Below are positions 55,618-63,949 of a DNA stretch of 64,000 nt, piece by piece; within the stretch, counting starts at the first letter, position 1; each line of letters starts with the position of its first letter. Origin of the DNA: Bacteroidetes bacterium UBA6221 (GTDB lineage Bacteria > Bacteroidota > Bacteroidia > Chitinophagales > Chitinophagaceae). The notes under the pieces were generated by a model. That model had not been told where the DNA came from and ran no database searches. It saw only the letters and a program-made list of their open reading frames with translations. The translations under genes and the position numbers were made by a program. The stretch is taken from positions 486,653 to 550,652 of the forward strand of contig DISB01000018.1 in assembly GCA_002421685.1 (NCBI GenBank). The letters run 5' to 3'.

Positions 55618-55671
55618 CTTGTCTGAGAATGACTGCTATTCGAACTTTGTAAACGTTTAAATGCAGTACGA

Positions 55672-56895
55672 ATGCTGGAAAAAAGTTTCGGTTTGCTTTT
55701 CTACCTTAAAAAGCCAAAGAACTATGTAAAAGGCACAATGCCTATTTACATAAGAATTACCGTTGACGGTATTCCAAAAGAAATCGCTGTTAAAAGAGAG
55801 TGCGACCCTGAACGCTGGAATTGCCACACCCAAAGAAGTAGAGGTACCAATGAAGATGCCAGGTCATTAAATGAATTTCTTGAAACCCTAACAAGACAGA
55901 TACATGAAGCCAGGCGCAAACTCCTAGAGACGGAAACGCCAATAACGGCAGAGATACTTAAAAGTATCCTTACAGGCACGTATGAGAAACCTCGTATGCT
56001 CTTAGAGGTGTTTAAGGAGCATAACAAGCAACTTGAAGCTTTAAAGGGCATAGAATATGCCCCCGGAACGGTTATTCGTTATACAACAGCCTTAGGGCAC
56101 GTTAGAGAGTTTATTCGCTGGAAATATAATGCCGCTGATTACCCCATTAAACAGCTTTCATTTAATTTCATTACTGATTATGAATTTTGGCTAAAGAGCC
56201 AAAGGAAATGTAATCACAACAGCACCATCAAATACATCTGTAATCTGCGGAAGATTGTAAACTACTGCCTGAAAAGTGGGTGGCTATCCAAAGACCCTTT
56301 CTTTGGGTTTAAGATGACTAAAAAGGAAGTGGTACGGGAGTTCCTAACGGAAGACGAACTCAAGACCATGACCGAGAAAGTATTTGCTGTTGACCGCTTA
56401 ACGCAGGTACGTGACATTTTTTTGTTTTGCTGCTATACCGGCCTTGCGTTTATTGATGTACATAAATTAACAACCTCAAATATTGCAGTAGGAATTGATA
56501 ATGAAAATTGGATATTTACCAGTAGGCAAAAAACTGACACTCCTTCCCGTATTCCTCTGTTACCCCAAGCGCAAAGGATTATTGACAAGTATAAAAACCA
56601 CTTGAAGTGTGTGTATGATGGCAGATTATTACCAGTATTGAGCAATCAAAAGATGAATGCGTATCTAAAGGAAATAGCTGATTTGTGTGGTATTTCAAAG
56701 CCTCTCACTTTTCATATAGCCCGGCATACCTTCGCTACTACAGTTACCCTTAGTAATGGAGTGCCAATCGAATCTGTTAGTAAGATGCTCGGTCATAAAA
56801 GCATCCGTATTACACAGCATTATGCGAAAATATTGGATAAGAAAGTGAGTGACGATATGCTATTACTGCGAAATAAACTAAATGCTCGACTTTAG
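55672..56895 (+). CDS. Tyrosine recombinase / integrase
   Basis: 407 residues. N-terminal arm-binding domain (FGLLFYLKKPKNYVKGTMPIYIRITVDG), a core-binding SAM-like domain (VIRYTTALGHVREFI...FITDYEFWLK) and a C-terminal catalytic domain. The HxxR motif is HIARHTFAT, then MLGHKSIRITQHYAKI with the nucleophilic Tyr. The first Arg position reads CYTGLAFIDV, with Ala instead of Arg. This replacement is known in Bacteroidota integrases such as IntDOT. It lies just after the ssrA 3' end. Confidence 0.95.
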   Translation: MLEKSFGLLFYLKKPKNYVKGTMPIYIRITVDGIPKEIAVKRECDPERWNCHTQRSRGTNEDARSLNEFLETLTRQIHEARRKLLETETPITAEILKSILTGTYEKPRMLLEVFKEHNKQLEALKGIEYAPGTVIRYTTALGHVREFIRWKYNAADYPIKQLSFNFITDYEFWLKSQRKCNHNSTIKYICNLRKIVNYCLKSGWLSKDPFFGFKMTKKEVVREFLTEDELKTMTEKVFAVDRLTQVRDIFLFCCYTGLAFIDVHKLTTSNIAVGIDNENWIFTSRQKTDTPSRIPLLPQAQRIIDKYKNHLKCVYDGRLLPVLSNQKMNAYLKEIADLCGISKPLTFHIARHTFATTVTLSNGVPIESVSKMLGHKSIRITQHYAKILDKKVSDDMLLLRNKLNARL

Positions 56896-56908
56896 GAAAT
56901 AGGGGCTG

Positions 56909-57211
56909 TTACTTGGTAACGGCCTCTATTTCTTGTAGAAATACTTTAGTCCGTATTGCAGGATTATAAGAGGGATAATAAAGTATAAACCCGAATTCCT
57001 TGAGGTCGCGGATTGCGCGGTGATACGTAGCTATACCTGAAACCTTAGCTGTTTGCATTATCCTACGCCGAGATATATAGATGGGATTTGTACAGTTATT
57101 TACCAGCCAACATTGGAATAGGGCCATGTATATACTTATATGCACTGGTCTAATCTGTGCATTAGATTTAGCTTTCTGTATAAAGGACAATATGTGGTGT
57201 ACGGGTTCCAC
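56909..57211 (-). CDS. Winged-helix-like small protein of the mobile element
   Basis: 100 residues. RPVHISIYMALFQCWLVNN and PIYISRRRIMQTAKVSGIATYHRAIRDLKEFGFILYYPSYNP resemble the winged-helix proteins found beside excisionases in Bacteroidota conjugative elements. It could control excision or replication. The start overlaps the stop of the HTH gene by one base (57211). Confidence 0.7.
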   Translation of the reverse strand: MEPVHHILSFIQKAKSNAQIRPVHISIYMALFQCWLVNNCTNPIYISRRRIMQTAKVSGIATYHRAIRDLKEFGFILYYPSYNPAIRTKVFLQEIEAVTK

Positions 57212-57483
57212 TAATTTTGGTTTAACAACGATTCTTTCAGTTTATTCACTTCCTCCGAACTGTAATACCAGGTCCTACTATTCGGTAATCGTTTGCCGTG
57301 CAAAATGTTCCTGATCCGATAGTTCTGTAGCGTACCAGCAGATATTTTAAGCAGTTTGCGGACTTCGTTTCCTTTCAAGAGTTCGACAGGTCTATCCATA
57401 GGTTTGAAAAGGCGCATCAAATCATCCAATAGTTGCATCCTAAATAGATACAAATCCTCCTTTGTAATAATTTCAACTGGCAT
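57211..57483 (-). CDS. Excisionase-like HTH protein
   Basis: 90 residues. A MerR-like HTH of the excisionase type: PVELLKGNEVRKLLKISAGTLQNYRIRNILHGKRLPNSRTWYYSSEEVNKLKES. Such proteins direct excision and often control mobilization genes. Probably expressed with the winged-helix-like gene. Confidence 0.85.
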   Translation of the reverse strand: MPVEIITKEDLYLFRMQLLDDLMRLFKPMDRPVELLKGNEVRKLLKISAGTLQNYRIRNILHGKRLPNSRTWYYSSEEVNKLKESLLNQN

Positions 57484-57529
57484 ATAATTCAGTTTTTTGA
57501 GTTGTTATTTTCATGTATTTCGTTTTAGT

Positions 57530-58540
57530 TTATTCGCCCGAATCATTGTCATTGTCTGATTCGGTTTCGTTATCATCTTCATCTTCTATATCTTCCTCAT
57601 CCTCCTCATCTACACCGTATTCCTCGTCAGGCTCGTTCACTTCCGAATCATCACTATCAGTATCAGGTTCATCCCTGCTTAACTCTAAATCATCCTCCAA
57701 GTCTATTTCCCTGTCTTTATCCTTGGAGGAACGTATGGCTTCGATTTCTTCAAGCATCTTAGCCTCCTTTTGTTCCATATCCAGTAATGATTGAAACTTC
57801 TCCTTGTCTATACCGTACTTAGAAAATCTGTGCTTTAGTCCCTTGTACAGTATCCCCTGTAACCGCCCATCTCTTTTATATATTTCAAGTCCACTCTCCT
57901 CAACGCTCGATACAAATTCATCTATACAGTGAGCCTTTTCGTATGCCTTATCTAACCACCCCTGAATCTTCTCCTTATCTAAAGGCGTTCGGGCGTTTTT
58001 ATAGGCACTTTTTTCCGGTACGGTCTTTTGTCGCTGCGCCTTTCCATGCTGCGGTAAACTGTTTACCAGAAATGGAAAGCGTTTCTGTTGGTATTCGTCA
58101 AGGTCAAGTTTGAGCTGCGCAAATTCAGCTTTGGAAATCCGTGCTGACTTCCCTGCCAACGTGCTGCCACTATGAATAATGTGAACGTGTGGTTCGTCAG
58201 TGTTGAAATGAGCCACTGCCAGGTACAGTGAACCTTTGCTCCGCAATCCCATATACTTATGAGCCATGTCCCGCAGCACCTTTTCCGAAATTTGCTCTGC
58301 ATCCCTATGATTCCAACTTAGCACGGTATGGTAGCACTCTACGCCATTCGACCGCGTGTATTGGCGCATGAGGTGGTTAAGATGGAATTCTTCTGTAAAG
58401 CCCTTCGTTGACCGGGAGCGCAGATTGCGAGTGACTACCACATACCTGCCTTCCTTGTTCAGAATCTTATCCTGTTTCAACGCATACCGTATCAACTGTG
58501 CCGTACCTGATTTACGACTATAAGCCCGGACGATTGCCAT
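57530..58540 (-). CDS. Relaxase (MobP/MOBP-type) with an acidic tail
   Basis: 336 residues from ATG 58540. It nicks DNA at oriT and pilots the strand. The N-terminal relaxase domain has RYVVVTRNLRSRSTKGF and the metal-binding HFNTDEPHVHIIHSG (HxH and Asn/Asp). An unusual C-terminal tail of about 50 residues is almost entirely Asp, Glu and Ser (SRDEPDTDSDDSEVNEPDEE, then DEEDEEDIEDEDD). The tail may interact with the coupling protein. It overlaps the MobC-like gene by 23 bp. Confidence 0.9.
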   Translation of the reverse strand: MAIVRAYSRKSGTAQLIRYALKQDKILNKEGRYVVVTRNLRSRSTKGFTEEFHLNHLMRQYTRSNGVECYHTVLSWNHRDAEQISEKVLRDMAHKYMGLRSKGSLYLAVAHFNTDEPHVHIIHSGSTLAGKSARISKAEFAQLKLDLDEYQQKRFPFLVNSLPQHGKAQRQKTVPEKSAYKNARTPLDKEKIQGWLDKAYEKAHCIDEFVSSVEESGLEIYKRDGRLQGILYKGLKHRFSKYGIDKEKFQSLLDMEQKEAKMLEEIEAIRSSKDKDREIDLEDDLELSRDEPDTDSDDSEVNEPDEEYGVDEEDEEDIEDEDDNETESDNDNDSGE

Positions 58541-58991
58541 CTGATTGCAGTTTTGGCGTGAACAATAGTTTGAGTACGGTACTTTCAAGGTGCGCTATTA
58601 TATGAAGCGCTCCATTTGCCTTTCCTTCTTCCTGCATTTGTTGTAAGGCATCATAATTCAAGGCAAGCAGTTCCTTTAGCTCGTACAGGACTTCTAACCG
58701 TGGAACTATGTATTGTTGCCGTGAGTAAGCCAACGCAGCCGCCTTGATGAATGCAGTTTTACTCATGTTGTGCTTCTTTGCAGCGGTTTCAATTATGCTG
58801 TATTCATTTGCATCTAATGTGATCTCAAATACCTTTTCTGCATGTCGTTTCGCCTTGCGCCATTGCCGTTTGTAATTTCTGTAATACAGAGCCTTTGCAG
58901 CCTCTATCTGGGCTGCATCTCCGCTCTGAAGAACCCCTGTCTCTTCTAGGAAGCGGTATATGCTTTGCCGTGTATTACTGTCCTGTCTCAC
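58518..58991 (-). CDS. MobC-like mobilization protein
   Basis: 157 residues. The middle region FEITLDANEYSIIETAAKKHNMSKTAFIKAAALAYSR fits a ribbon-helix-helix accessory protein that assists the relaxase at oriT. The N-terminal half (IYRFLEETGVLQSGDAAQIEAAKALYYRNYKRQWRKAKRH) is helical and basic. It overlaps the coupling ATPase gene by 4 bp and the relaxase gene by 23 bp. Confidence 0.82.
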   Translation of the reverse strand: MRQDSNTRQSIYRFLEETGVLQSGDAAQIEAAKALYYRNYKRQWRKAKRHAEKVFEITLDANEYSIIETAAKKHNMSKTAFIKAAALAYSRQQYIVPRLEVLYELKELLALNYDALQQMQEEGKANGALHIIAHLESTVLKLLFTPKLQSDGNRPGL

Positions 58992-60400
58992 TCAAATGGA
59001 ATTAGTTCAGGGGTCTTCATTTGAATTGGTTCAGGAACATACGGCGGAAGCTTTGTAAGATGCCGAAGCCATATGTTTTCAAAATGTGGCACCATCTTGG
59101 CCTTCATCGGGGGTTTGTTATTGATGAGGATGATTGCATCTTCAAGCATACGTATCTCATCAGGTGTTAACAGTTCCCTCGATTTTTCACCTCGGTCGGT
59201 CTCAAAGGTGTGTTTGCCAAGTATCTGAGAAAGCTTTTTGCATGTATCAAGTGGTTGCCCTTTGAGGTAAATCTGCGTACCCATATTGGTAATGATCTGG
59301 TGGGCCACAGATGCTCCATACCTGGCAGTAAGTGCCGCCTCGTCTTGCATTGCTATAAGTAAACCTGCTTTGAACTTACGAATGGTGCTGGTCAGCGTAG
59401 CTACCTCCGGAAAAGTATAAATAGCAAACTCGTCCAATATGAATATGATGCTTCTTTCGTTCTCATCCGGAATTCTGGAGAGAGTGTAATTAAACAGTGT
59501 ATGGTAGAACAATGCTGTTATAGGCTTGGTATAATTTAAGTCCTGAATTTCTGTGCAGACAAAAATTGCAACAGGTTGTTCTCCGCGTAGTTCATCAAGA
59601 CTGAATGAACTTGTCGCCGTTGTCTGACAGATCGTTTTATCAAGCCACAATCTCAAAATGGTTCTGAGTGTTGCAATGATGCTTTGCAGCGTCTTTTCCG
59701 ACATGGCAACCGTTGCTTTGTAGCTGTTTATTAGTTCCTCATCATGTGTGCGGACAAAAAGCTTTGAAACCGAAGATGGATCATATGAGAGCCGTTCAAC
59801 AATTCTGAGCACGTTTTGTATTGATAAATACTTTCTGTCAGCATGATGGTATAGATACCGAATGATAAGGCTCAAAAGCATGACGCTGCTGTGCTCCCAA
59901 AACTTGTCACCTTTGTTCTCTGCATCACTATTTACATACATAAGGTATGCAACCAAGAAAATACCAGTGTCTGACTTGATGAACTCCAAAGGATTGAAGC
60001 TTTCGCTTTCTAACGGATTTCTAAAGTTTATTTTCCTAATCATATATCCTTCACGTGCCAGGAAACCACTTAATGTATTATATGCTTCGCCCATAACATC
60101 GTTAAAGACCATACTCGTCTTACCCCTTGCCAGGGAAACAACGGAACTATGAATAACCGTTGAACTTTTGCCTGAACCAGTAGCGCCAAATACAGCAGTA
60201 TTTTGGTACGCTAATTTCAGTGGCCCAGCCTTCGCACCAGTTATTGCTATCCCGTGATTGAACCGGCTAAGTGTAGGATTTTTAACAAAATCCGCTGTGT
60301 AGCTTTCTGCTTTTGTTTCAAACCATGAATCAAAACCATCGAAGGTTGCATTTGCTAGTCGTAAGGCAACCGAATACATTTGCTCTAGTTTAGTGCCCAT
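58988..60400 (-). CDS. TraG/VirD4-like coupling ATPase without a membrane anchor
   Basis: 470 residues. A coupling protein links the relaxase-DNA complex to the transfer pore. Walker A VFGATGSGKSSTVIHSS, Walker B SIIFILDEFAIY and IAMQDEAALTARYG are visible. The normal N-terminal membrane helices are absent: the protein starts MGTKLEQMYSVALRLANATF and goes straight into the ATPase core. A 54-residue membrane protein gene overlaps its start and could supply the anchor. Confidence 0.9.
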   Translation of the reverse strand: MGTKLEQMYSVALRLANATFDGFDSWFETKAESYTADFVKNPTLSRFNHGIAITGAKAGPLKLAYQNTAVFGATGSGKSSTVIHSSVVSLARGKTSMVFNDVMGEAYNTLSGFLAREGYMIRKINFRNPLESESFNPLEFIKSDTGIFLVAYLMYVNSDAENKGDKFWEHSSVMLLSLIIRYLYHHADRKYLSIQNVLRIVERLSYDPSSVSKLFVRTHDEELINSYKATVAMSEKTLQSIIATLRTILRLWLDKTICQTTATSSFSLDELRGEQPVAIFVCTEIQDLNYTKPITALFYHTLFNYTLSRIPDENERSIIFILDEFAIYTFPEVATLTSTIRKFKAGLLIAMQDEAALTARYGASVAHQIITNMGTQIYLKGQPLDTCKKLSQILGKHTFETDRGEKSRELLTPDEIRMLEDAIILINNKPPMKAKMVPHFENIWLRHLTKLPPYVPEPIQMKTPELIPFE

Positions 60401-60554
60401 GACTTGTTAGTTTCTGTATGAGTTCAGAAATTTTGAGAAGTAGCCAACCACTTATCCTGAGAAGTATTACCGCCAGGTAGCCAATAACCTTGAATATTGA
60501 GCCAAACAGCGCACCAATAAGCTGCGGAAAGTCCGAATGTTTCGAATGTCCCAT
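60390..60554 (-). CDS. 54-residue membrane protein overlapping the coupling ATPase start
   Basis: A short frame of 54 residues, MGHSKHSDFP followed by the hydrophobic run QLIGALFGSIFKVIGYLAVI and LLRISGWLLLKI, ending IQKLTSHGH. The ATG at 60554 is 1 bp after the stop of the lipoprotein gene, and the stop at 60390-60392 overlaps the coupling ATPase start by 11 bp. Gene packing on both sides supports it as real. It may be the membrane anchor of the coupling ATPase. Confidence 0.65.
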   Translation of the reverse strand: MGHSKHSDFPQLIGALFGSIFKVIGYLAVILLRISGWLLLKISELIQKLTSHGH

Positions 60555-60555
60555 A

Positions 60556-61290
60556 TTAGAAAGAATTATTTGCTTTTACCTCAACGTGTGCGCCTCTAGC
60601 TTCTAGTATCTGCCTGTAAATCACAACCATTTTACTAAAGGATTCATCCTGCATTCTCGTAATAGGGCGGTACATAAAATAGATATTGATTCCGCGTAAG
60701 TCTTGAGGTATTGGTTTAGCTTTTAGAAAGATTTTAATGACTTTCTCTGGTTGGTTTGTTATAAGATTTTGTCCTTTCCTGGAATAGGTATTGAGGATCG
60801 TCCCGTTTTCCATCAAATCGGAATATATCAATAGATATTTTTGAGAGGCAGGACTGTTAGAAAGTTTAATACACTCGGCAGCTATAGTTGCATAGCACTC
60901 ACTGTTGTTGTGCGGTGCAGTTATATTAAAATGCTTTTCGAAGCCCGTAATTGCATCCTTAGCTGATGCATAGAACGAATACACACATTCATCTCGTTGG
61001 CGAACACTATATAAATAAGCATCTTTCTTAGCGATATTTCCATTATCCAAATGAATGTTCTGAACTGGATTAAGTACCTTATCAGTTAGTAGCACTAATC
61101 TGAGAGAAGCTTCCTTGTCCCTGTTTCCGGCAAAATCATATAGCCCCAGAATGGGATTAACTTCCGGACGCAATGCCAGCGAATCAGTAACATCATTAAT
61201 AACACTTACGTGAGTATAGTTGGGAGATAGAGTGCGAGTACCCATCTTACAGCCACACAAAAAAAGCATGATAAGTAGTATCTGTTTCAT
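60556..61290 (-). CDS. vWA-like lipoprotein of the mobilization operon
   Basis: 244 residues. Lipoprotein signal LLIMLFLCGC. The start of the mature domain (HVSVINDVTDSLALRPE, a DxTxS pattern) and a later KYLLIYSDLMENG resemble a von Willebrand A fold with a metal site. It might bind a partner through a divalent metal. The vWA call is tentative. It lies 3 bp after the membrane protein gene and 1 bp before the 54-residue gene. Confidence 0.65.
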   Translation of the reverse strand: MKQILLIMLFLCGCKMGTRTLSPNYTHVSVINDVTDSLALRPEVNPILGLYDFAGNRDKEASLRLVLLTDKVLNPVQNIHLDNGNIAKKDAYLYSVRQRDECVYSFYASAKDAITGFEKHFNITAPHNNSECYATIAAECIKLSNSPASQKYLLIYSDLMENGTILNTYSRKGQNLITNQPEKVIKIFLKAKPIPQDLRGINIYFMYRPITRMQDESFSKMVVIYRQILEARGAHVEVKANNSF

Positions 61291-61293
61291 GTC

Positions 61294-62400
61294 TTAATTA
61301 TTTATGGGATTGTTGTTAATAATGAATTCAAATTTGGGAGGAGTGACCATGTACAGAGGAACTTTTCTGGCCGTGTTATGTTGTCGGTATGCGTCTGAAT
61401 ATTCTGCAAGCCCTTGTGTTGCAGTGGCTACAACCTTTTTAATAGCTCCAATTGCATATTCAGTTTGCTTTGTCAGATTCTCAATCTTCTTTTGCTTAGT
61501 TGTATCAATGTCAGCCAGGGAATTTGTTAGAGAGTTGATTTCCTTCTTAACACCCTTGAGTTCCTTTAATTTGTTCCGGTACTTACTCTGTAGTTCCCTC
61601 TCATCTTTTGATTGCCATACCATACATTTAAAGAATAGGGCTGCTATATATAAAAACATACTCAGCATCATAAGCACCCAACCGGATACCATGCCATCAT
61701 GTGAATTGGTCGCAACCTCTGTGCCGTTGGTAACAAAGTCACTTCGGTAGTTATATAGATCTGAACGTGCATCACCCAAGAGGTAGAATATACCGGCAGC
61801 AACGATTAAACCTGCTACAATCCTAAACACTATCACTCCCTTCTTGGTACTTTGCATAACAATATCCGAGTGAAAAATTGCTCCTAACCCGATAGTAAAC
61901 CCACATACGAGTGCTGCAAATGTGGCCGGAAGAATGGGGATGCCATATCCAACAAGGCTTTCAAATGTCAAATACCCATCAAAACATGCTACTGACCAGT
62001 TAGCGATACTGACAAGACTCCGTTTGACGTTTTCAGAAGTATCAGGACGTAAACTGCACACCTCACTATTAAGGGACACCTCCTTGATTTCCGCATTTAA
62101 GATTCTCCTTCCTATAAAATGTTTGCTTATTTCACTGTCTTCTACAACGATCTTTTTAGCATTATTACGTGAAGCAGGCTGAAGTTCCATCATGATTTCG
62201 TCGATTACAGTTTGTCCTGCTGTATTGAGTGGGTTAAATACAGCGATACGCCAGTCAGCTTCGTTATCACACCTGCCGTATTCTGCATCATGTAGTCCTC
62301 GTATGCGCATACCTTCTATTGCACTGATTTCAAATTTTTTTAGTAACCGTTCGATTTTGGGATTACTATATCCATCGGATTTAGATATTGATTTGCTCAT
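61294..62400 (-). CDS. Coiled-coil membrane protein, first gene of the mobilization operon
   Basis: 368 residues. A soluble N-terminal ~145 residues, then three hydrophobic segments: ILPATFAALVCGFTIGLGAIF, VIVFRIVAGLIVAAGIFYLLG and GWVLMMLSMFLYIAALFF. A coiled coil follows (YRNKLKELKGVKKEINSLTNSLADIDTTKQKKIENL). No family recognised. Tight spacing with all downstream genes shows one operon reaching the relaxase. Confidence 0.75.
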   Translation of the reverse strand: MSKSISKSDGYSNPKIERLLKKFEISAIEGMRIRGLHDAEYGRCDNEADWRIAVFNPLNTAGQTVIDEIMMELQPASRNNAKKIVVEDSEISKHFIGRRILNAEIKEVSLNSEVCSLRPDTSENVKRSLVSIANWSVACFDGYLTFESLVGYGIPILPATFAALVCGFTIGLGAIFHSDIVMQSTKKGVIVFRIVAGLIVAAGIFYLLGDARSDLYNYRSDFVTNGTEVATNSHDGMVSGWVLMMLSMFLYIAALFFKCMVWQSKDERELQSKYRNKLKELKGVKKEINSLTNSLADIDTTKQKKIENLTKQTEYAIGAIKKVVATATQGLAEYSDAYRQHNTARKVPLYMVTPPKFEFIINNNPINN

Positions 62401-62439
62401 AATTTGATTTTTATGCGTTATTGAAAAGTGATAGGGTTT

Positions 62440-62447
62440 TAGGTTTC
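62440..62447 (+). promoter_or_regulatory. Possible -7 element of the candidate structured RNA
   Basis: TAGGTTTC differs from TAnnTTTG only in the last base. A TTG at 62421-62423 lies at a plausible -33 distance. Transcription would begin near 62454. Confidence 0.3.
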
Positions 62448-62454
62448 ATCCTGC

Positions 62455-62691
62455 GATTTAAAGCACAGGTGCTTTGAGGTTAATTAAGACCAGGTACGAG
62501 AGGTAGCCTCACGTGCGGCTACCCGGAACATTAGAAATGTCCGGGCTGAGTACCAATATTATCCAAAGAAAATATACTTGACAGAAATGTATTATGTGTG
62601 ATATACTTCCCTTGGCTATGGGTTCCTCAACCACAGACATAGCCATAATTTAAAGCCGCGCTAGTTACCAGCTAGTCGCGGCTCTTTTTTT
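62455..62691 (+). ncRNA. Candidate structured RNA with three-way junction and terminator
   Basis: Hairpins in order: AAAGCAC-AG-GTGCTTT (62460-62475). GGTAC (62493-62497) pairing with GTACC (62550-62554), which encloses GGTAGCC/GGCTACC (62502-62523) and ACATT/AATGT extended by CGG/CCG around a bulged A (62524-62543). TGGCTATG/CATAGCCA (62613-62645) containing GGTT/AACC. A terminator AGCCGCG/CGCGGCT (62654-62683) followed by seven T. A class of known RNA is not recognised. Alternatively part of it is oriT. Confidence 0.5.
62654..62691 (+). terminator. Rho-independent terminator in the structured region
   Basis: AGCCGCGCTAG (62654-62664) pairs with CTAG-T-CGCGGCT (62672-62683, one bulged T), then CTTTTTTT. 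It lies about 95 bp before the ATG of the downstream gene, so it ends a separate short transcript or acts as an attenuator. Confidence 0.8.
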
Positions 62692-62784
62692 CTACCTCCG
62701 GAGAAAAGCTTGTCTTTTGCATATCGAAAATTTTGATAGTGCGAATTTTCACATTACTTTTTGGTCTCTTTTTTGTTTGAGACT

Positions 62785-63711
62785 ATGAGACAAAAAACAT
62801 TTTTTCTTGATGGGAAATTCAGGCTACAGTTAGAAGCTGCTTATTACGAGAAATGGCCTGTTTTTGGCAGAAATGGCAGTAATACGCCGTTGACTTTCAA
62901 TATGGATGTTCTTCGAGAGTCGTTAGTCTCTTTCATCCATGACCCAGCCGGTCTTACAAGCCTTGATGTGGACTTGTTTGAAGATGTCTATAACGGAGCA
63001 GAAATCAACAAGAGCAGCGGTTTCAGTCGTGCAACATTATACCGATGCTTTAATCCTGAATCAGTAGGTTCTCCGCCTTCCAGAGATTTGATTGATTTAC
63101 TTCATTTGTATGTTTATTCAAAGAAATACGAAGAATGCGTCAGTGCGGAATTGGTTTCAAATAGAATTTCATCATTTAGACTTTTACGTAGTAAACGGTT
63201 AGATTCTCAAATTCCTCCCCGTTTCTCAAATTCTCATGACTATAGCAAGGATGCATTGCAAAAGGGCAGTGAATTAGAATTATCACCAACTATATACACT
63301 GACCTTAAAAAAGCAGTTGCCAATGCACTTGAAGTTGAATATGACTTGTACAGACAGGTTCCAGATTTTAGCACTACGGAATTAGAAAGGTATTTTATAA
63401 AGGACGAGTCAGCTTTTAATAGAATTATTAATTATGCGGAAAAGTATGTCCGTCTCAAACTGGTAATAAACAACAAAAGAAACCCCTCAACATATCAATT
63501 ATATGATTTGACTGTACTTAAGATTTCAAAAAACGAGGCGATTGTTCAAACTGAGGAATACTGGTTAATGACCTGGTACAATCCGGTACTTGAAGATTAT
63601 CCAGAAAAAGAATCATACAACATTAAAAACAAGCAGATATACACACTCAAGAGAACACCCAAAGGGTGGAAAATAAAGAACAATTTCTTCCCTGAATATG
63701 ATCTACTTTAA
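62785..63711 (+). CDS. Unrecognised protein of the mobile element
   Basis: 308 residues from ATG 62785 (the frame opens at TTG 62761). No family recognised. N-terminal half helical and charged (FDINKSSGFSRATLYRCFNPES-like region near residue 80 could be an HTH: GAEINKSSGFSRATLYRCF). The C-terminal ~100 residues (YQLYDLTVLKISKNEAIVQTEEYWLMTWYNP ... KGWKIKNNFFPEYDLL) look like an NTF2-like or small beta domain. It may be a regulator or an accessory gene. AT-rich like the rest of the element. Confidence 0.65.
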   Translation: MRQKTFFLDGKFRLQLEAAYYEKWPVFGRNGSNTPLTFNMDVLRESLVSFIHDPAGLTSLDVDLFEDVYNGAEINKSSGFSRATLYRCFNPESVGSPPSRDLIDLLHLYVYSKKYEECVSAELVSNRISSFRLLRSKRLDSQIPPRFSNSHDYSKDALQKGSELELSPTIYTDLKKAVANALEVEYDLYRQVPDFSTTELERYFIKDESAFNRIINYAEKYVRLKLVINNKRNPSTYQLYDLTVLKISKNEAIVQTEEYWLMTWYNPVLEDYPEKESYNIKNKQIYTLKRTPKGWKIKNNFFPEYDLL

Positions 63712-63721
63712 GGTTTCAATT

Positions 63722-63949
63722 CTATAAGGGCTTCTTTGGGAAGAAGTCTCCAATGCTGCATTCTAGGACTTTAGCTATTTCATTTAGCTGGGCGACATTG
63801 TACTTTTTGCCGTATTTACCGCTCTCAATCTTACCGATAACCCCATTGGACATATTTAGCTCAAACGCAAGCTGAGACTGAGAAAAACCCTTTTCAACCC
63901 GTTTTTCCTTTACCTTTTGGATGACGTATTTATCTATTGGAGCTACCAC
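63722..63949 (-). CDS. XRE-family HTH regulator
   Basis: 75 residues. A compact HTH: QKVKEKRVEKGFSQSQLAFELNMSNGVIGKIESGKYGKKYNVAQLNEIAKVL, ending in GDFFPKKPL. Convergent with the gene at 62785. Probably a regulator of element maintenance or transfer genes to the right of the window. Confidence 0.9.
   Translation of the reverse strand: MVAPIDKYVIQKVKEKRVEKGFSQSQLAFELNMSNGVIGKIESGKYGKKYNVAQLNEIAKVLECSIGDFFPKKPL

Larger units (their letters stand above)
62401..62784. other. Structured intergenic region between divergent element genes
   Basis: About 380 bp between the divergent membrane protein gene (minus) and the gene at 62785 (plus). It contains no ORF of note but at least five hairpins in a row, described under the candidate RNA. 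It must also carry promoters for both sides and possibly oriT. Confidence 0.7.

Noticed and set aside
57513..57794. Plus-strand Ser-rich ORF of 93 residues
   Set aside because: It is antisense to the acidic tail of the relaxase; the Ser runs are the complement of Asp/Glu codons.
62493..62560. Hammerhead ribozyme at the three-way junction
   Set aside because: A CTGA occurs after the second hairpin, but the required CTGANGA core and the matching GAAA are not in the right places.
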